This document shows, piece after piece, positions 1-5,162 of a DNA stretch of 6,114 bases (positions are counted from its first letter, which is position 1; the number at the start of each line of letters is the position of its first letter). The stretch is from the NCBI GenBank assembly GCA_903915485.1, contig CAIWTC010000416.1:1-6114 (forward strand), read 5' to 3'. The notes under the pieces were generated by a model that was not told the DNA's origin, ran no database searches, and saw only the letters and a program-made list of their open reading frames with translations. Made by a program: the position numbers and the translations under genes. The DNA is from an uncultured Ignavibacteriales bacterium. GTDB taxonomy: Bacteria > Bacteroidota > Ignavibacteria > Ignavibacteriales > Ignavibacteriaceae.

Positions 1-22
1 CAAACTGTTTTGAGGCTTTTCG

Positions 23-94
23 TGAGCGCGGGTGGGCTCGAACCACCGACCCTTTGCTTAAAAGGCAAATGCTCTACCCCTGAGCTACGCGCCC
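23..94 (-). tRNA. tRNA-Lys, anticodon UUU
   Basis: The reverse complement folds as a complete 72-nt cloverleaf. The acceptor stem is GGGCGCG/CGCGCTC with one G-U pair, followed by the D arm GCTC-AGGGGTA-GAGC. The anticodon arm is TTTGC-CTTTTAA-GCAAA, which gives anticodon TTT. A 5-nt variable loop GGGTC and the T arm GGTGG-TTCGAGC-CCACC follow, and the discriminator base is A, as expected for lysine tRNA. The 3' CCA is not encoded: the genome continues CGA. The gene decodes AAA/AAG. It lies downstream of, and on the same strand as, the DUF1295 gene, 144 bp away, and probably has its own promoter. Confidence 0.97.
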
Positions 95-238
95 TCCCAA
101 ATTAAAAACTTTTTATCTATGACTTAATTTGCATTAATTATATCATAGCTTACAAAGATACTTGATTTTTTTTAATTTCGCAACACTTTAGAAAAACTTT
201 TTTAATTTACAGTTTCTTTGGTCACTGTTTCCGGTACA
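95..238 (-). promoter_or_regulatory. AT-rich spacer with possible tRNA promoter
   Basis: This 144-bp gap between the tRNA and DUF1295 genes contains no ORF. Read on the minus strand, a perfect TATAAT lies at 142-137, about 42 nt upstream of the mature tRNA 5' end, and could be its -10 box. No good -35 hexamer is seen 16-18 bp upstream (around 159-166), so the assignment is weak. No hairpin followed by a T-tract was found for termination of the DUF1295 transcript. Confidence 0.25.
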
Positions 239-1012
239 TTATCCTTTTTTTCCAATCCAGGGAGTGAATGTTGGAGTTATTAATTTATACCTTTCCCAGT
301 CAGATCTGCCCTCATATTTTTTTTCAAGTAATGGTATTCCGGACACCTTCAGAAGAAGGAAATTTAAAAGTAACGGCCCAAGAAAAACAACTACTGACTT
401 TGTACACGCATAAGAATATAGCGCAATCCCCCACCATAAAACTGCTTCGCCAAAATAGTTGGGATGTCTTGTAATCCGCCATAAACCTGAAGTGATTATT
501 CTGCCTTTGTTTGATGGATTCTTTTTGAAATTACTTAACTGCATGTCGCCGACCGCCTCGACGAGAAATCCAATTATGAATATAACCGCACCCGAAATTT
601 TCAAAACTATATTTTCATCTCCGCGTTTATCAAAATAAACCAGAACCGGAAGTGCTATAAACAGCATCAGCAAACCTTGAAGCATAAATACTTTATAGAA
701 CGCAATCCATGCCGCCTTCCTTCCCCAGTTCTTACGCCATTCAGCATATCTGAAATCTTCCCCGCGCCCTTTAGCTCTTGAATAAATGTGGAGCGTAAGT
801 CTTATTCCCCAAATAAAAATCATTGATGAAAAATAATATGCATCAATAGCAGCGTTACCCGATGAAAGGATAAGTGACAAAGTTATCAATATAAAACCCA
901 TCCCCCATCCTATATCAACTATTGAATTGTCTTTTTTTATTTGAGCCGCCGCATACATGAATAGCATAAACACTATTACTGTAAACGCAGAAATTGAATA
1001 GGTATTAATCAC
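239..1012 (-). CDS. DUF1295 family membrane protein (steroid 5-alpha-reductase-like fold)
   Basis: This 257-residue integral membrane protein has about six or seven hydrophobic segments, at roughly residues 5-24, 34-52, 59-77, 104-127, 137-154, 190-204 and 206-224. Family signatures visible are DIGWGMGF (33-40), RGEDFRY (83-89), GDMQLSNFKKNP (155-166), GLWRITRHPNYFGE (176-189) and a C-terminal LEKKYEGRSDWERYK followed by TPTFTPW. The RHPNYFGE block is the conserved part shared with C-terminal steroid 5-alpha reductase/ICMT-like enzymes, where it helps bind NADPH or cofactor. The reaction of bacterial DUF1295 proteins is unknown; reduction of an unsaturated lipid is an inference. The start is GTG at 1012-1010, because an in-frame TAA immediately precedes it and AAAGGA (1026-1021) lies 8 nt upstream. 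It follows the regulator gene by 54 bp on the same strand and is probably cotranscribed with it. The length is normal for the family. Confidence 0.88.
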   Translation of the reverse strand: MINTYSISAFTVIVFMLFMYAAAQIKKDNSIVDIGWGMGFILITLSLILSSGNAAIDAYYFSSMIFIWGIRLTLHIYSRAKGRGEDFRYAEWRKNWGRKAAWIAFYKVFMLQGLLMLFIALPVLVYFDKRGDENIVLKISGAVIFIIGFLVEAVGDMQLSNFKKNPSNKGRIITSGLWRITRHPNYFGEAVLWWGIALYSYACTKSVVVFLGPLLLNFLLLKVSGIPLLEKKYEGRSDWERYKLITPTFTPWIGKKG

Positions 1013-1020
1013 TTAATTTT

Positions 1021-1026
1021 TCCTTT
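1021..1026 (-). promoter_or_regulatory. Ribosome binding site of DUF1295 gene
   Basis: AAAGGA on the minus strand ends 8 nt before the GTG codon at 1012. It supports this non-ATG start over the internal ATG codons at residues 16 and 19, which would remove most of the first membrane segment. Confidence 0.6.
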
Positions 1027-1066
1027 ATGATTTAAATATGCCTGAAATTTTCCTGTTGCGATATTG

Positions 1067-2005
1067 CTATGCATTATTAGGATTTATCTTTTTTCTGATT
1101 GATTCTAGTATCTTGATAAAATGTCCCGGCGAAGTGCTGATATGTGCAGAAATTTTTTTCAATGCAGGTAAGTAACCATCGACTGCGTTTCCCGCGGCTA
1201 TGATGTGTATGCCTTTACCGGACAATTCCCTTAATCTGACTAACTGCGAGTTCAGTGATGCATCGTCATTGGGATAGACTATGCTCAATAAAACTACTTT
1301 GGATTTTATTAATTGAAGCACATTACAAATTTCCTCCGCTGAAAGACTGACTCCCAAGAAAGTTGTTCTCCATCCGCATGAAGATGCATGTGCTGCTGCA
1401 ATCACCGCGCCGAGTTCATGATATTGCCCTTCAGGGGTTACAATAATAATGTTAGGTGCCGTATCGGGAATTGCATAGCCATCGGATAAATTTGCCATCA
1501 ACTTTCTAATGACAGCGCTTGAGAAGTGCTCGTGCGATACTCTCAGTTTTCCCTCCATCCATAATTCGCCGATTTTTTCTATCAGCGGAACTACAATATT
1601 TTCGATTAGTTCCTGCTGAGAATAATCTACAGAAGCATTGCTTAAGAGTGCATAAAGTTTCCTATCGTCATAGATGCTGATAGCGGTGATACTTTCATCA
1701 ATAATCTGCTGATGCTTTTCGGTTAAAACATTTGCCTGATTATTTCCGGGGACAATATCATTTAGTAATGGTTTAGATACAAGGGCCAAAAGCTCGTCAC
1801 TCGAAAGATTGACTAAGTTTCCGATTCTATAACCTGTAGTTGTAAGAGTATTCAGCAGCTTCAGTTTTTCAACATCCGTTTCAGAATATATCCGTTGATT
1901 TGAACTGCTTCGTTCAGGAGTAATAACAGAGTACCTGCTTTCCCATGTCCTGATTCTTATTTCAGGAACCCCTGATAATTTTGCTGCTATTGAGATATTA
2001 TACAA
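1067..2005 (-). CDS. MerR-type regulator with B12-binding domain (CarH/LitR-like photoreceptor)
   Basis: This 312-residue protein has an N-terminal MerR winged helix-turn-helix, residues 1-70 (YNISIAAKLSGVPEIRIRTWESRY, then RIYSETDVEKLKLL). A helical cobalamin-cap domain follows at about 95-175, and a Rossmann B12-binding domain at about 184-305. The cap contains W149-x9-E159-H160, the signature that in CarH shields the adenosyl group. The B12 domain has H196-ELG (candidate lower axial Co ligand), then 41 residues, then S241-I-V243, and an AAGN turn where GG is usual. In studied CarH/LitR proteins, dark AdoCbl-bound tetramers repress and light breaks the Co-C bond to derepress. That behaviour is inferred here. 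TTG at 2005-2003 is the only sensible start: an in-frame TGA lies three codons upstream and no early ATG follows. It is divergent from a lipid-enzyme operon, its likely target, and is followed by the DUF1295 gene. Variants: Q194 stands where E/D of the E-x-H-x2-G motif is usual. Confidence 0.9.
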   Translation of the reverse strand: MYNISIAAKLSGVPEIRIRTWESRYSVITPERSSSNQRIYSETDVEKLKLLNTLTTTGYRIGNLVNLSSDELLALVSKPLLNDIVPGNNQANVLTEKHQQIIDESITAISIYDDRKLYALLSNASVDYSQQELIENIVVPLIEKIGELWMEGKLRVSHEHFSSAVIRKLMANLSDGYAIPDTAPNIIIVTPEGQYHELGAVIAAAHASSCGWRTTFLGVSLSAEEICNVLQLIKSKVVLLSIVYPNDDASLNSQLVRLRELSGKGIHIIAAGNAVDGYLPALKKISAHISTSPGHFIKILESIRKKINPNNA

Positions 2006-2023
2006 AATATTCTTTCACTTTTC

Positions 2024-2041
2024 TTATACATTTATTATACA
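2024..2041 (+). promoter_or_regulatory. Candidate CarH/LitR-type operator, regulator side
   Basis: Two TTATACA heptamers start at 2024 and 2035, exactly 11 bp apart, in the same orientation (TGTATAA on the other strand). CarH of Thermus is known to bind tandem 11-bp direct repeats, one DNA-binding domain per repeat. The pair overlaps the likely -10 box of the regulator gene, consistent with autorepression. Binding by this protein is inferred. A further TTATACA at 1998-2004 covers the start codon but is not in 11-bp register. Confidence 0.55.
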
Positions 2042-2062
2042 ATCTAATAATTTTAACATAAT
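2034..2062 (-). promoter_or_regulatory. Candidate promoter of regulator-DUF1295 unit
   Basis: On the minus strand a perfect -10 hexamer TATAAT occurs at 2039-2034. It would start transcription near 2027 and give a leader of about 22 nt before the TTG start. The -35 region (about 2057-2062) is poor, reading ATTATG, which suggests a weak promoter. The -10 box lies inside the paired YTATACA repeats, so protein bound there would block the promoter. Confidence 0.4.
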
Positions 2063-2116
2063 AAACGACTAAAGCGTTCCAATTATTTTTATAGAAGTAC
2101 TGTTTTTTTACATTAT

Positions 2117-2130
2117 CCGCGAATCAGCGG
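2117..2130. repeat. Short GC-rich inverted repeat
   Basis: CCGC-GAATCA-GCGG gives a 4-bp stem with a 6-nt loop, within the only GC-rich patch of the intergenic region. There is no T-tract on either side, so it is not a terminator. It may be a protein site or chance. Confidence 0.25.
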
Positions 2131-2176
2131 TTGCGAACGGCTTACTAACCCATTATATTTCAATGTATTGTGGCAT

Positions 2177-2189
2177 TTTAATGATTAAA
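2177..2189. repeat. 13-bp AT palindrome
   Basis: TTTAAT-G-ATTAAA is a perfect palindrome around G2183, midway between the two promoters. It could be a binding site for another dimeric regulator. AT-rich palindromes of this size also arise by chance. Confidence 0.2.
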
Positions 2190-2261
2190 TCACCTCCCCA
2201 AAAGACCACCTCCGCTAAACATTTATTAAAATTTTACTCAATTAAGATGGAACTTTTTTTC

Positions 2262-2279
2262 CTATACATTAGTTATACA
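2262..2279 (+). promoter_or_regulatory. Candidate CarH/LitR-type operator, operon side
   Basis: CTATACA starts at 2262 and TTATACA at 2273, again exactly 11 bp apart and in the same orientation. The 18-bp segment matches the pair at 2024-2041 in 15 of 18 positions. It ends about 38 bp before the desaturase start codon and overlaps the candidate -35 box, a position that suits repression of the operon. Confidence 0.55.
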
Positions 2280-2292
2280 GTTATAAGATAAT
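2263..2292 (+). promoter_or_regulatory. Candidate promoter of the lipid-modification operon
   Basis: A possible -10 hexamer GATAAT (2287-2292) lies 18 bp downstream of TATACA (2263-2268), a weak -35 match. It would start transcription around 2299, leaving a leader of about 19 nt with the ribosome site at 2307-2312. The match is moderate, and the assignment rests partly on its position inside the repeat block. Confidence 0.35.
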
Positions 2293-2306
2293 AATTTTAC
2301 AAGAAT

Positions 2307-2312
2307 AAAGGT
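2307..2312 (+). promoter_or_regulatory. Ribosome binding site of desaturase
   Basis: AAAGGT ends 5 nt before GTG at 2318. Together with the in-frame TAA at 2312-2314, it fixes the GTG start of the desaturase. Confidence 0.6.
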
Positions 2313-2317
2313 AAATT

Positions 2318-3064
2318 GTGCTGATACTGTCATTTTTTTTGATTCACTGGTTCGGTTCCCTGTTTTTTCAGTCATTCTTCCTGCACCGCTACGGCGCACA
2401 CGGGATGTTCAAACTGAATAAAACCTGGGAGAGGATTTTTTATGTCTGCACTTATATATTCCAGGGTTCATCTTTTCTAAACCCAGGGGCATATGCGGTT
2501 ATGCATAGACTTCATCATTCATTCAGCGACACCAAGCAAGACCCGCACTCGCCGATTTTTTTCAAAACTGCTTTCGGGATGATGATGCGAACAAAAGATT
2601 ATTATATCGCACTGATTGAAGACAAAATGAAATTCGGAGAGAAGTATATAAAGAATACACCTTCGTGGGAAGTGTTTGACAGATTCAGCAATAAATGGGG
2701 TCACAGAATTTTATGGGGAATAGCGTATACTTTGTTCTATTATTTTTTTGCTGAACACTGGTGGATGTTTCTGCTGCTTCCGGTGCATTTTCTTATGGGA
2801 CCTATTCACGGTGCAATTGTGAATTGGGCAGGTCACAAATATGGTTATCAAAATTTTAAGGATACAGATGACCATTCAAGGAATACTCTCTTCGTGGACT
2901 TTTTGGCACTCGGTGAATTATTCCAGAACAATCATCACAAATACCCGAACAGGCCAAACTTTGCCGTAAGGTTTTTCGAGTTTGACCCGGTGTATCCTGT
3001 AATTCTATTATTTAACAAAATGAAAATTTTATCATTAAATCACTCTCTTAAACAAAGTTTATAA
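2318..3064 (+). CDS. Acyl-CoA/acyl-lipid desaturase (stearoyl-CoA delta-9 desaturase family)
   Basis: This 248-residue membrane di-iron enzyme is expected to use O2 and an electron donor to place a double bond in a fatty acyl chain. The histidine boxes are in the usual order: HRYGAH (23-28), HRLHH (63-67) followed by DPH (75-77), NWAGHKYG (N169, H173), and QNNHHKYP (Q203, H206, H207). Hydrophobic stretches lie at about 1-22, 38-58, 131-146 and 148-170. The third box has Q where stearoyl-CoA desaturases usually have H (HNxHH). The start is GTG, supported by the upstream ribosome site and an in-frame stop just before it. It is the first gene of the operon, 3 bp ahead of the next. The Cfa-family enzyme two genes downstream needs an alkene substrate, so this desaturase may supply it (inference). 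Regiospecificity cannot be read from the sequence. Confidence 0.92.
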   Translation: MLILSFFLIHWFGSLFFQSFFLHRYGAHGMFKLNKTWERIFYVCTYIFQGSSFLNPGAYAVMHRLHHSFSDTKQDPHSPIFFKTAFGMMMRTKDYYIALIEDKMKFGEKYIKNTPSWEVFDRFSNKWGHRILWGIAYTLFYYFFAEHWWMFLLLPVHFLMGPIHGAIVNWAGHKYGYQNFKDTDDHSRNTLFVDFLALGELFQNNHHKYPNRPNFAVRFFEFDPVYPVILLFNKMKILSLNHSLKQSL

Positions 3065-3067
3065 TTT

Positions 3068-3403
3068 ATGAAAAACACTCTAATATCTCTTTTTACAATA
3101 TTATTTATCTATATAACATACACGGTTGTTTCAACAAGCATTCAGAGCAATCTGTTCACCGAATGGAATTACCTTGCATCTATTCCCTGGATGAAAGCAA
3201 CTCTAGTTGATTTTTACATCAACACTATCGTGATTTTTGCCTGGATGTCCTTCAGGGAAAACTCATGGGTAGTACGGATAGTCTGGTTAATCCTTTTTGT
3301 GCTTCTCGGAAGCATGGCAACAACAATATATGTTTTGATTCAGCTTTTCAAACTAAAAGATGGAGAGCCTGTTCAAAATGCATTTCTAATTAAAACAAAC
3401 TAA
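3068..3403 (+). CDS. Small DUF1475-like membrane protein
   Basis: This 111-residue protein has three predicted membrane segments, at about residues 5-25, 47-62 and 68-93. Between the first two, the stretch IPWMKATLVDFYINTIVIFAW contains a conserved-looking polar patch (D48, Y50, N52), and FREN (62-65) follows the second. The ATLVDFYIN...W..FREN pattern and size recall DUF1475, a family of unknown function found in plants and some bacteria; this is from memory and moderately sure. It lies 3 bp after the desaturase and 6 bp before the methyltransferase, so it is almost certainly cotranscribed and translationally linked. No catalytic motif is seen. A scaffold or accessory role for the neighbouring membrane enzymes is a guess. 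Upstream SD is poor, as expected with close coupling. Confidence 0.8.
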   Translation: MKNTLISLFTILFIYITYTVVSTSIQSNLFTEWNYLASIPWMKATLVDFYINTIVIFAWMSFRENSWVVRIVWLILFVLLGSMATTIYVLIQLFKLKDGEPVQNAFLIKTN

Positions 3404-3409
3404 GTTAAT

Positions 3410-4441
3410 ATGAACATTGAAAAACTATTATCGCGGAATCTTCTTCCCGATTCACTTATAAGATATGGAATTCGTAGACTCCTTAAACAACGCTTGGCTG
3501 ATGAAGCCAAAGCAACGCCTGAGGAGCAGCAGCATTCCTTCATGGAGCTTGTCACTGCACTTAAGAGCAGCACATTGGCTGTAAAGACGAAAGAAGCAAA
3601 TGAACAGCACTACGAAATACCCGCTGAGTTCTACACATACGCGTTAGGTAAAAACCTGAAATACAGTTGCGGATATTGGGCGAAGGACAATCACGACCTC
3701 GATATTTCAGAGCATGACATGCTTGTAAAGACTTGCAAACGGGCCGGAATTAAAAACGGAGAAAGCATTCTTGAGTTAGGATGCGGCTGGGGTTCGCTGA
3801 CATTATTTATTGCCGCAAATTTCCCGGACTGTAAAATTACAGCAGTTTCAAACTCAGCATCGCAAAAAGAGTTTATAGATAAAACGGCGAGACAAAGAAA
3901 ACTTGATAATGTGAATATCATAACAGCGGATATGAATCATTTCACAACCGGTGAGAAATTCGACAGAATTGTATCTGTTGAAATGTTTGAGCACATGAGA
4001 AACTATGAAATGCTATTTTCTAAAGTCTATTCATTTCTTAAACCCGCCGGCGAAATGTTCATACACATTTTCACACATAATAAGTTTGCATATCTGTTTG
4101 AAGTGAAAGACGAATCAGATTGGATGTCCAAATATTTCTTTTCAGGGGGTATCATGCCGAGCAATCACCTACTGCTTTACTTTACAAAAGATTTTGAAGT
4201 ATTGAATCACTGGGTAGTTGACGGAACGCATTACGAAAAAACATCAAATGCGTGGCTCAAAAATATGGACAATCACAAAAACGAAATTCTTAATCTATTC
4301 AGCAAAGTGTATGGCGAAGAAAATAAAATTAAATGGTTCGTATACTGGAGAGTTTTCTTTATGAGTTGTGCGGAACTTTGGGGTTATGAAAACGGGAATG
4401 AATGGTTCGTAAGTCATTATCTATTTAAGAAACGCGGCTGA
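3410..4441 (+). CDS. Cfa-superfamily SAM-dependent methyltransferase (coclaurine N-methyltransferase-like layout)
   Basis: This 343-residue protein transfers a methyl or methylene group from S-adenosylmethionine. The helical N-terminus (1-80) is followed by YSCGYW (85-90), SAM motif I ELGCGWG (122-128), VSVEMFEHMRNY (188-199), FIHIF (217-221) and HYEKTSNAW (274-282). Counterparts of the E. coli Cfa bicarbonate/active-site residues are visible: C87 (C139), E194 (E239), H219 (H266) and Y275 (Y317). F221 stands where Cfa has I268. At 343 residues it is shorter than E. coli Cfa (382), with about 50 fewer N-terminal residues. The overall pattern (EHMRNY, FAYLFE, SNHLLLYF, HWVVDGTHY, ENGNEWFVSH near the C-terminus) resembles plant coclaurine/pavine N-methyltransferases as I remember them. 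The operon context with a desaturase and a COG2907-like flavoprotein favours an unsaturated-lipid substrate. An amine or lipid head group remains possible. Confidence 0.9.
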   Translation: MNIEKLLSRNLLPDSLIRYGIRRLLKQRLADEAKATPEEQQHSFMELVTALKSSTLAVKTKEANEQHYEIPAEFYTYALGKNLKYSCGYWAKDNHDLDISEHDMLVKTCKRAGIKNGESILELGCGWGSLTLFIAANFPDCKITAVSNSASQKEFIDKTARQRKLDNVNIITADMNHFTTGEKFDRIVSVEMFEHMRNYEMLFSKVYSFLKPAGEMFIHIFTHNKFAYLFEVKDESDWMSKYFFSGGIMPSNHLLLYFTKDFEVLNHWVVDGTHYEKTSNAWLKNMDNHKNEILNLFSKVYGEENKIKWFVYWRVFFMSCAELWGYENGNEWFVSHYLFKKRG

Positions 4442-4442
4442 T

Positions 4443-5162
4443 ATGAAACAAATATTATCATTGATTTTACTTTGCGGACTCTGTATTGCCGCCGCCCCCG
4501 AAAACTCAAAAGTTTCTTTCAGCGGAACAGCGTTTGATTATAGGAACGGAAGTTTCATATACACCGAGAATAATGAAGTCCGTCTTGAGAATAATACTAT
4601 CAAAGAAATCTCAACAAGATATAAAGATTCTAAAGGTAACTTAATTGCAGAGAGAACCCTAACATATAACGGCGACCCAACCAAACCTAACTTACTTCTT
4701 AAAGATTTCAGAATAGGTTATATCGAAGGTGTATCCCAGATTGGGAACAACAAGATTAAAGTTTTTTACAGGGATAACTTTAAGTCAGAACTTAAGGAAA
4801 AATATCTCGACATATCCGAACCATTCGTAATTGATGCGGGTCTAAATGCATACTTCAGGCAAAACTGGAGCAAGTTGAAGAATGGTGAAACCTTAAAGTT
4901 CTTATTTATTGCTCCCGCCAAACTTGATTATTTTACTTTCAGAGTTCAAAGTATGGGCGTTGTAAAAGTCGGTAATCGTGATGGATTAAAACTTAAAATG
5001 GAACTGAACAATTTCTTCCTCCGCACAATGCTCGACCCTATGATAGCAGTGTATTCCTTAGATGACCAAACCATATTATCCTACGAAGGAGTTTCAAACA
5101 TCGTATCTGAATCAGGGGTAAACTATAAAGTAAAAATTAATTATGATAAGGTAAAACAATAG
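4443..5162 (+). CDS. Exported beta-rich protein of unknown function
   Basis: I do not recognise this 239-residue protein. It begins with a signal peptide: K2, a hydrophobic core at 4-17, then AAAPEN, with likely cleavage around residue 17-18. The two cysteines, C11 and C14, do not sit in a good lipobox. The mature part is rich in alternating hydrophobic/polar strands, typical of a beta-barrel-like or lipocalin-like fold, with conserved-looking segments ERTLTYNG (70-77), FRIGYIEG (89-96), DAGLNAYFRQNWSKLKNGET (131-150) and FIAPAKLDYFTFRV (155-168). Proteins with a similar central pattern occur beside Cfa-family enzymes in proteobacteria as far as I recall, but I cannot name the family. It starts 1 bp after the methyltransferase stop and abuts the flavoprotein gene, so it belongs to the operon. 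A periplasmic lipid carrier or lipid-binding accessory is a guess. Confidence 0.82.
   Translation: MKQILSLILLCGLCIAAAPENSKVSFSGTAFDYRNGSFIYTENNEVRLENNTIKEISTRYKDSKGNLIAERTLTYNGDPTKPNLLLKDFRIGYIEGVSQIGNNKIKVFYRDNFKSELKEKYLDISEPFVIDAGLNAYFRQNWSKLKNGETLKFLFIAPAKLDYFTFRVQSMGVVKVGNRDGLKLKMELNNFFLRTMLDPMIAVYSLDDQTILSYEGVSNIVSESGVNYKVKINYDKVKQ

Larger units (their letters stand above)
2006..2317. other. Divergent regulatory intergenic region
   Basis: This 312-bp gene-free stretch separates the regulator from the desaturase operon. Its two ends each carry a pair of YTATACA repeats and a candidate promoter. The middle is less AT-rich and holds a short inverted repeat CCGC-GAATCA-GCGG (2117-2130), a 13-bp palindrome TTTAATGATTAAA (2177-2189), and two CACCTCC copies (2191-2197 and 2207-2213). 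I see no convincing gene, RNA or terminator in it. The regulator-proximal and operon-proximal blocks also share a following ATAATTTT tract, which suggests an old duplication of the operator-promoter segment. Confidence 0.6.

Noticed and set aside
209..228. ACAGT/ACTGT inverted repeat downstream of the DUF1295 gene, considered as a terminator
   Set aside because: The 5-bp AT-rich stem has a 10-nt loop and no T-tract follows on the minus strand.
268..474. 68-codon plus-strand reading frame
   Set aside because: It lies antisense within the DUF1295 gene and has no domain, no ribosome site and no sensible composition; it is a shadow frame.
239..1012. Calling the DUF1295 protein a true steroid reductase
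   Set aside because: Only the C-terminal fold and RHPNYFGE motif are shared. No sterol genes are nearby, so a substrate cannot be assigned.
2163..2291. 42-codon plus-strand frame in the divergent intergenic region
   Set aside because: It has no ribosome site, runs through the candidate operator and promoter, and has no recognisable sequence; it is probably chance.
2519..2704. 61-codon minus-strand frame inside the desaturase
   Set aside because: It is the complement of the histidine-box region and has no independent support.
3691..3921. 76-codon minus-strand frame inside the methyltransferase
   Set aside because: It is antisense to the SAM-binding region, whose coding frame is unmistakable.
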